From Pseudomonadota bacterium (lineage in GTDB: Bacteria; Pseudomonadota; Alphaproteobacteria; Rhizobiales; Beijerinckiaceae): 6,967 nucleotides of DNA. The DNA is taken from NCBI GenBank assembly GCA_021780015.1, contig JAJXZN010000131.1:1-6967 (forward strand), written 5' to 3'. The notes beneath the pieces are model-generated. The model was not told the origin of the DNA. It made no database searches and saw only the letters and a list, made by a program, of their open reading frames with translations. The position numbers and the translations under genes were made by a program. Every line of letters begins with the position of its first letter. The first letter of the stretch is position 1. This document shows, piece after piece, positions 6,091 to 6,967 of this stretch.

Positions 6091-6967
6091 GCGTTTGCGC
6101 GGCGGGCGGCGCCCGGTTGGCGCAGCACGGCCGCTTTTTTGCGGCCGTTGCGGCCGGCCTGATGGCCGCGGGCGCTCGGATTTCTGCGGACGCTCGGACT
6201 TCTGCGGGCGTTCAGTCCTCTGCGGGCGATCGGGTTTGGCGGCCGGGCGCGATTTTTTCGCGGGCTTCGCCGTGACATGGCGCTCGACCGCGACGCTGCG
6301 GCCCTTGCGGTCTTCGGTCGTGGCGCGTTCGATCCGCTGGCGCGGCGCGCGCGCGTCGTCGTCGTGCGCGCGCATCGCGGAAATATGTTTGCGCGGGCCG
6401 GGCAGGGGACGATGGCGCGGCTTCTCGGGCTCGGGCTCGCGCGTCGGAGCGGGCCGGCGCGCCCGCATCGTGCCGCGCGGCGCCGGCGGGCGCTTGCGCG
6501 ACGGTCTTTCGTCGGGCGTCTCGGCCTCGACGCTGATCGGCGCATCGAGATCGGCGCCCGATTCCTTCAGCAAGGCCTCGCCCAATTGATCGCGCAGCAC
6601 GCGGCTGCGCACTTCCTCGAGGCCGCCGTCTTTCAGATCGCCGAGTTGGAACGGCCCGAAGGAGAGGCGGATGAGCCGGTTCACCGCGAGGCCCAGATGT
6701 TCGAGCACGCGCTTGATCTCGCGATTCTTGCCTTCGCGCAGGCTCATCGTCAGCCACACATTGGCGCCTTGCACGCGGTCGAGCGTCGCCTCGATCCCGG
6801 CATAATGGATGCCGTCGAGCGTGAGGCCGCCTTTCAGCGTGTCGAGCACCGCCTGATCCGTCGTGCCGTTGGCGCGGACGCGATAGCGGCGCAGCCAGCC
6901 GGTCGAGGGCAATTCGAGCACGCGCGCCAGGCCGCCGTCATTGGTCAGCAGCAGCAGGCCTTCGGTG
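6088..6967 (-). CDS. rluB: RsuA/RluB-family rRNA pseudouridine synthase, N-terminus outside window
   Basis: The frame is open from the right edge (first full codon at 6966) down to TAA at 6088-6090, giving 292 residues of a longer protein. The visible start is TEGLLLLTNDGGLARVLELP, which directly follows the GRLDxxT active-site motif of this family, so the catalytic Asp lies just outside the window. The catalytic-domain end shows SLREGKNREIKRVLEHLGL and RLIRLSFGPFQLGDL, the conserved family end motifs. These enzymes isomerise uridine to pseudouridine; RluB acts on U2605 of 23S rRNA. RluB is the best guess, since alphaproteobacterial members are usually annotated so and the GPFQLGDL ending fits, but RsuA or RluE/F specificity cannot be excluded. 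From about 150 codons before the stop the protein becomes an Arg/Pro/Lys-rich, probably disordered tail with hexapeptide repeats RPQ(K/R)(S/T)E. It is coupled to rsmD. The GTG-encoded Val at 6921 is internal and not a start. Confidence 0.9.
   Translation of the reverse strand, partial: TEGLLLLTNDGGLARVLELPSTGWLRRYRVRANGTTDQAVLDTLKGGLTLDGIHYAGIEATLDRVQGANVWLTMSLREGKNREIKRVLEHLGLAVNRLIRLSFGPFQLGDLKDGGLEEVRSRVLRDQLGEALLKESGADLDAPISVEAETPDERPSRKRPPAPRGTMRARRPAPTREPEPEKPRHRPLPGPRKHISAMRAHDDDARAPRQRIERATTEDRKGRSVAVERHVTAKPAKKSRPAAKPDRPQRTERPQKSERPQKSERPRPSGRPQRPQKSGRAAPTGRRPPRKR
6127..6148. repeat. Perfect 8-bp inverted repeat with T6/A6 loop inside the synthase tail
   Basis: ACGGCCGC (6127-6134) and GCGGCCGT (6141-6148) flank TTTTTT (6135-6140). 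On the coding (minus) strand this is an A6 run in a GC hairpin, covering codons for RPQKSGR near the end of the protein. The run is read as CAA-AAA-AGC. It may be chance in a GC-rich repeat tract or a slippage-prone spot. Confidence 0.6.
6157..6228 (-). repeat. 18-nt tandem repeats encoding RPQ(K/R)(S/T)E
   Basis: Four consecutive 18-nt units on the minus strand encode RPQRTE (6228-6211), RPQKSE (6210-6193), RPQKSE (6192-6175) and the degenerate RPRPSG (6174-6157). A further RPQRPQKSG follows (6156-6130). The two central units differ by only two silent bases, which indicates recent duplication. The tract lies within the basic C-terminal tail of the pseudouridine synthase. Confidence 0.8.

Noticed and set aside
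6133..6141. Programmed -1 frameshift site at the A6 run
   Set aside because: The zero frame reads CAA-AAA-AGC, which is not the A-AAA-AAG register, and the alternative frame encodes nothing recognisable.
6095..6589. 164-codon plus-strand frame opposite the synthase tail, with a Gly/Arg/Cys-rich repeat
   Set aside because: It is the complement of the RPQKSE repeat tract and has no independent support.

Overview
The window is high-GC DNA, with C or G in most third codon positions, from an alphaproteobacterium, most likely of the order Hyphomicrobiales (Rhizobiales). The evidence is the protein style, the M16-M16-mutL gene order, an endonuclease-type MutL with no sign of MutH, and palindromic intergenic repeats that resemble, from memory, those of Beijerinckiaceae/Methylocystaceae and their relatives. 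That placement is inference; no search was run. It is a dense housekeeping segment: five complete or near-complete genes plus a gene fragment at the left edge. No tRNA, rRNA, CRISPR array, insertion sequence, phage gene or recognisable riboswitch is visible.

Layout, plus strand, 1-3973: the C-terminal part of an M16B zinc-peptidase-family protein, a 71-nt gap holding a nested hairpin, a second complete M16B protein that lacks the HxxEH zinc motif, a 33-nt gap, then mutL (DNA mismatch repair). Spacing and direction suggest one transcription unit. The two M16 proteins look complementary: the second keeps the R/Y motif but has lost the zinc site, and the first has lost the R/Y motif. This is the pattern of a heterodimeric M16B peptidase.

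Region 3974-4226 is the only long non-coding stretch (253 nt) and is almost entirely palindromic repeat: a roughly 108-bp element with 15-bp terminal inverted repeats, a perfect 9-bp GC hairpin, and a 19-bp bulged hairpin that ends one base before the purD ribosome binding site. It is followed by purD (4227-5498), for de novo purine synthesis.

From the right edge, on the minus strand, come an RluB/RsuA-family pseudouridine synthase (its N-terminus lies outside the window) with a long basic, repeat-bearing C-terminal tail, and rsmD (16S rRNA guanine methyltransferase). They overlap by one base in a TAATG junction, so both are rRNA-modification genes that are probably translationally coupled. 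rsmD converges on purD across only 26 nt with no visible terminator.

No clearly new multi-gene system was found. The items most worth a second look are a MutL whose conserved C-terminal Gly-Arg next to the zinc ligands reads Glu-Ser, the complementary M16 pair, and a family of related palindromes, two members of which lie directly upstream of ribosome binding sites.
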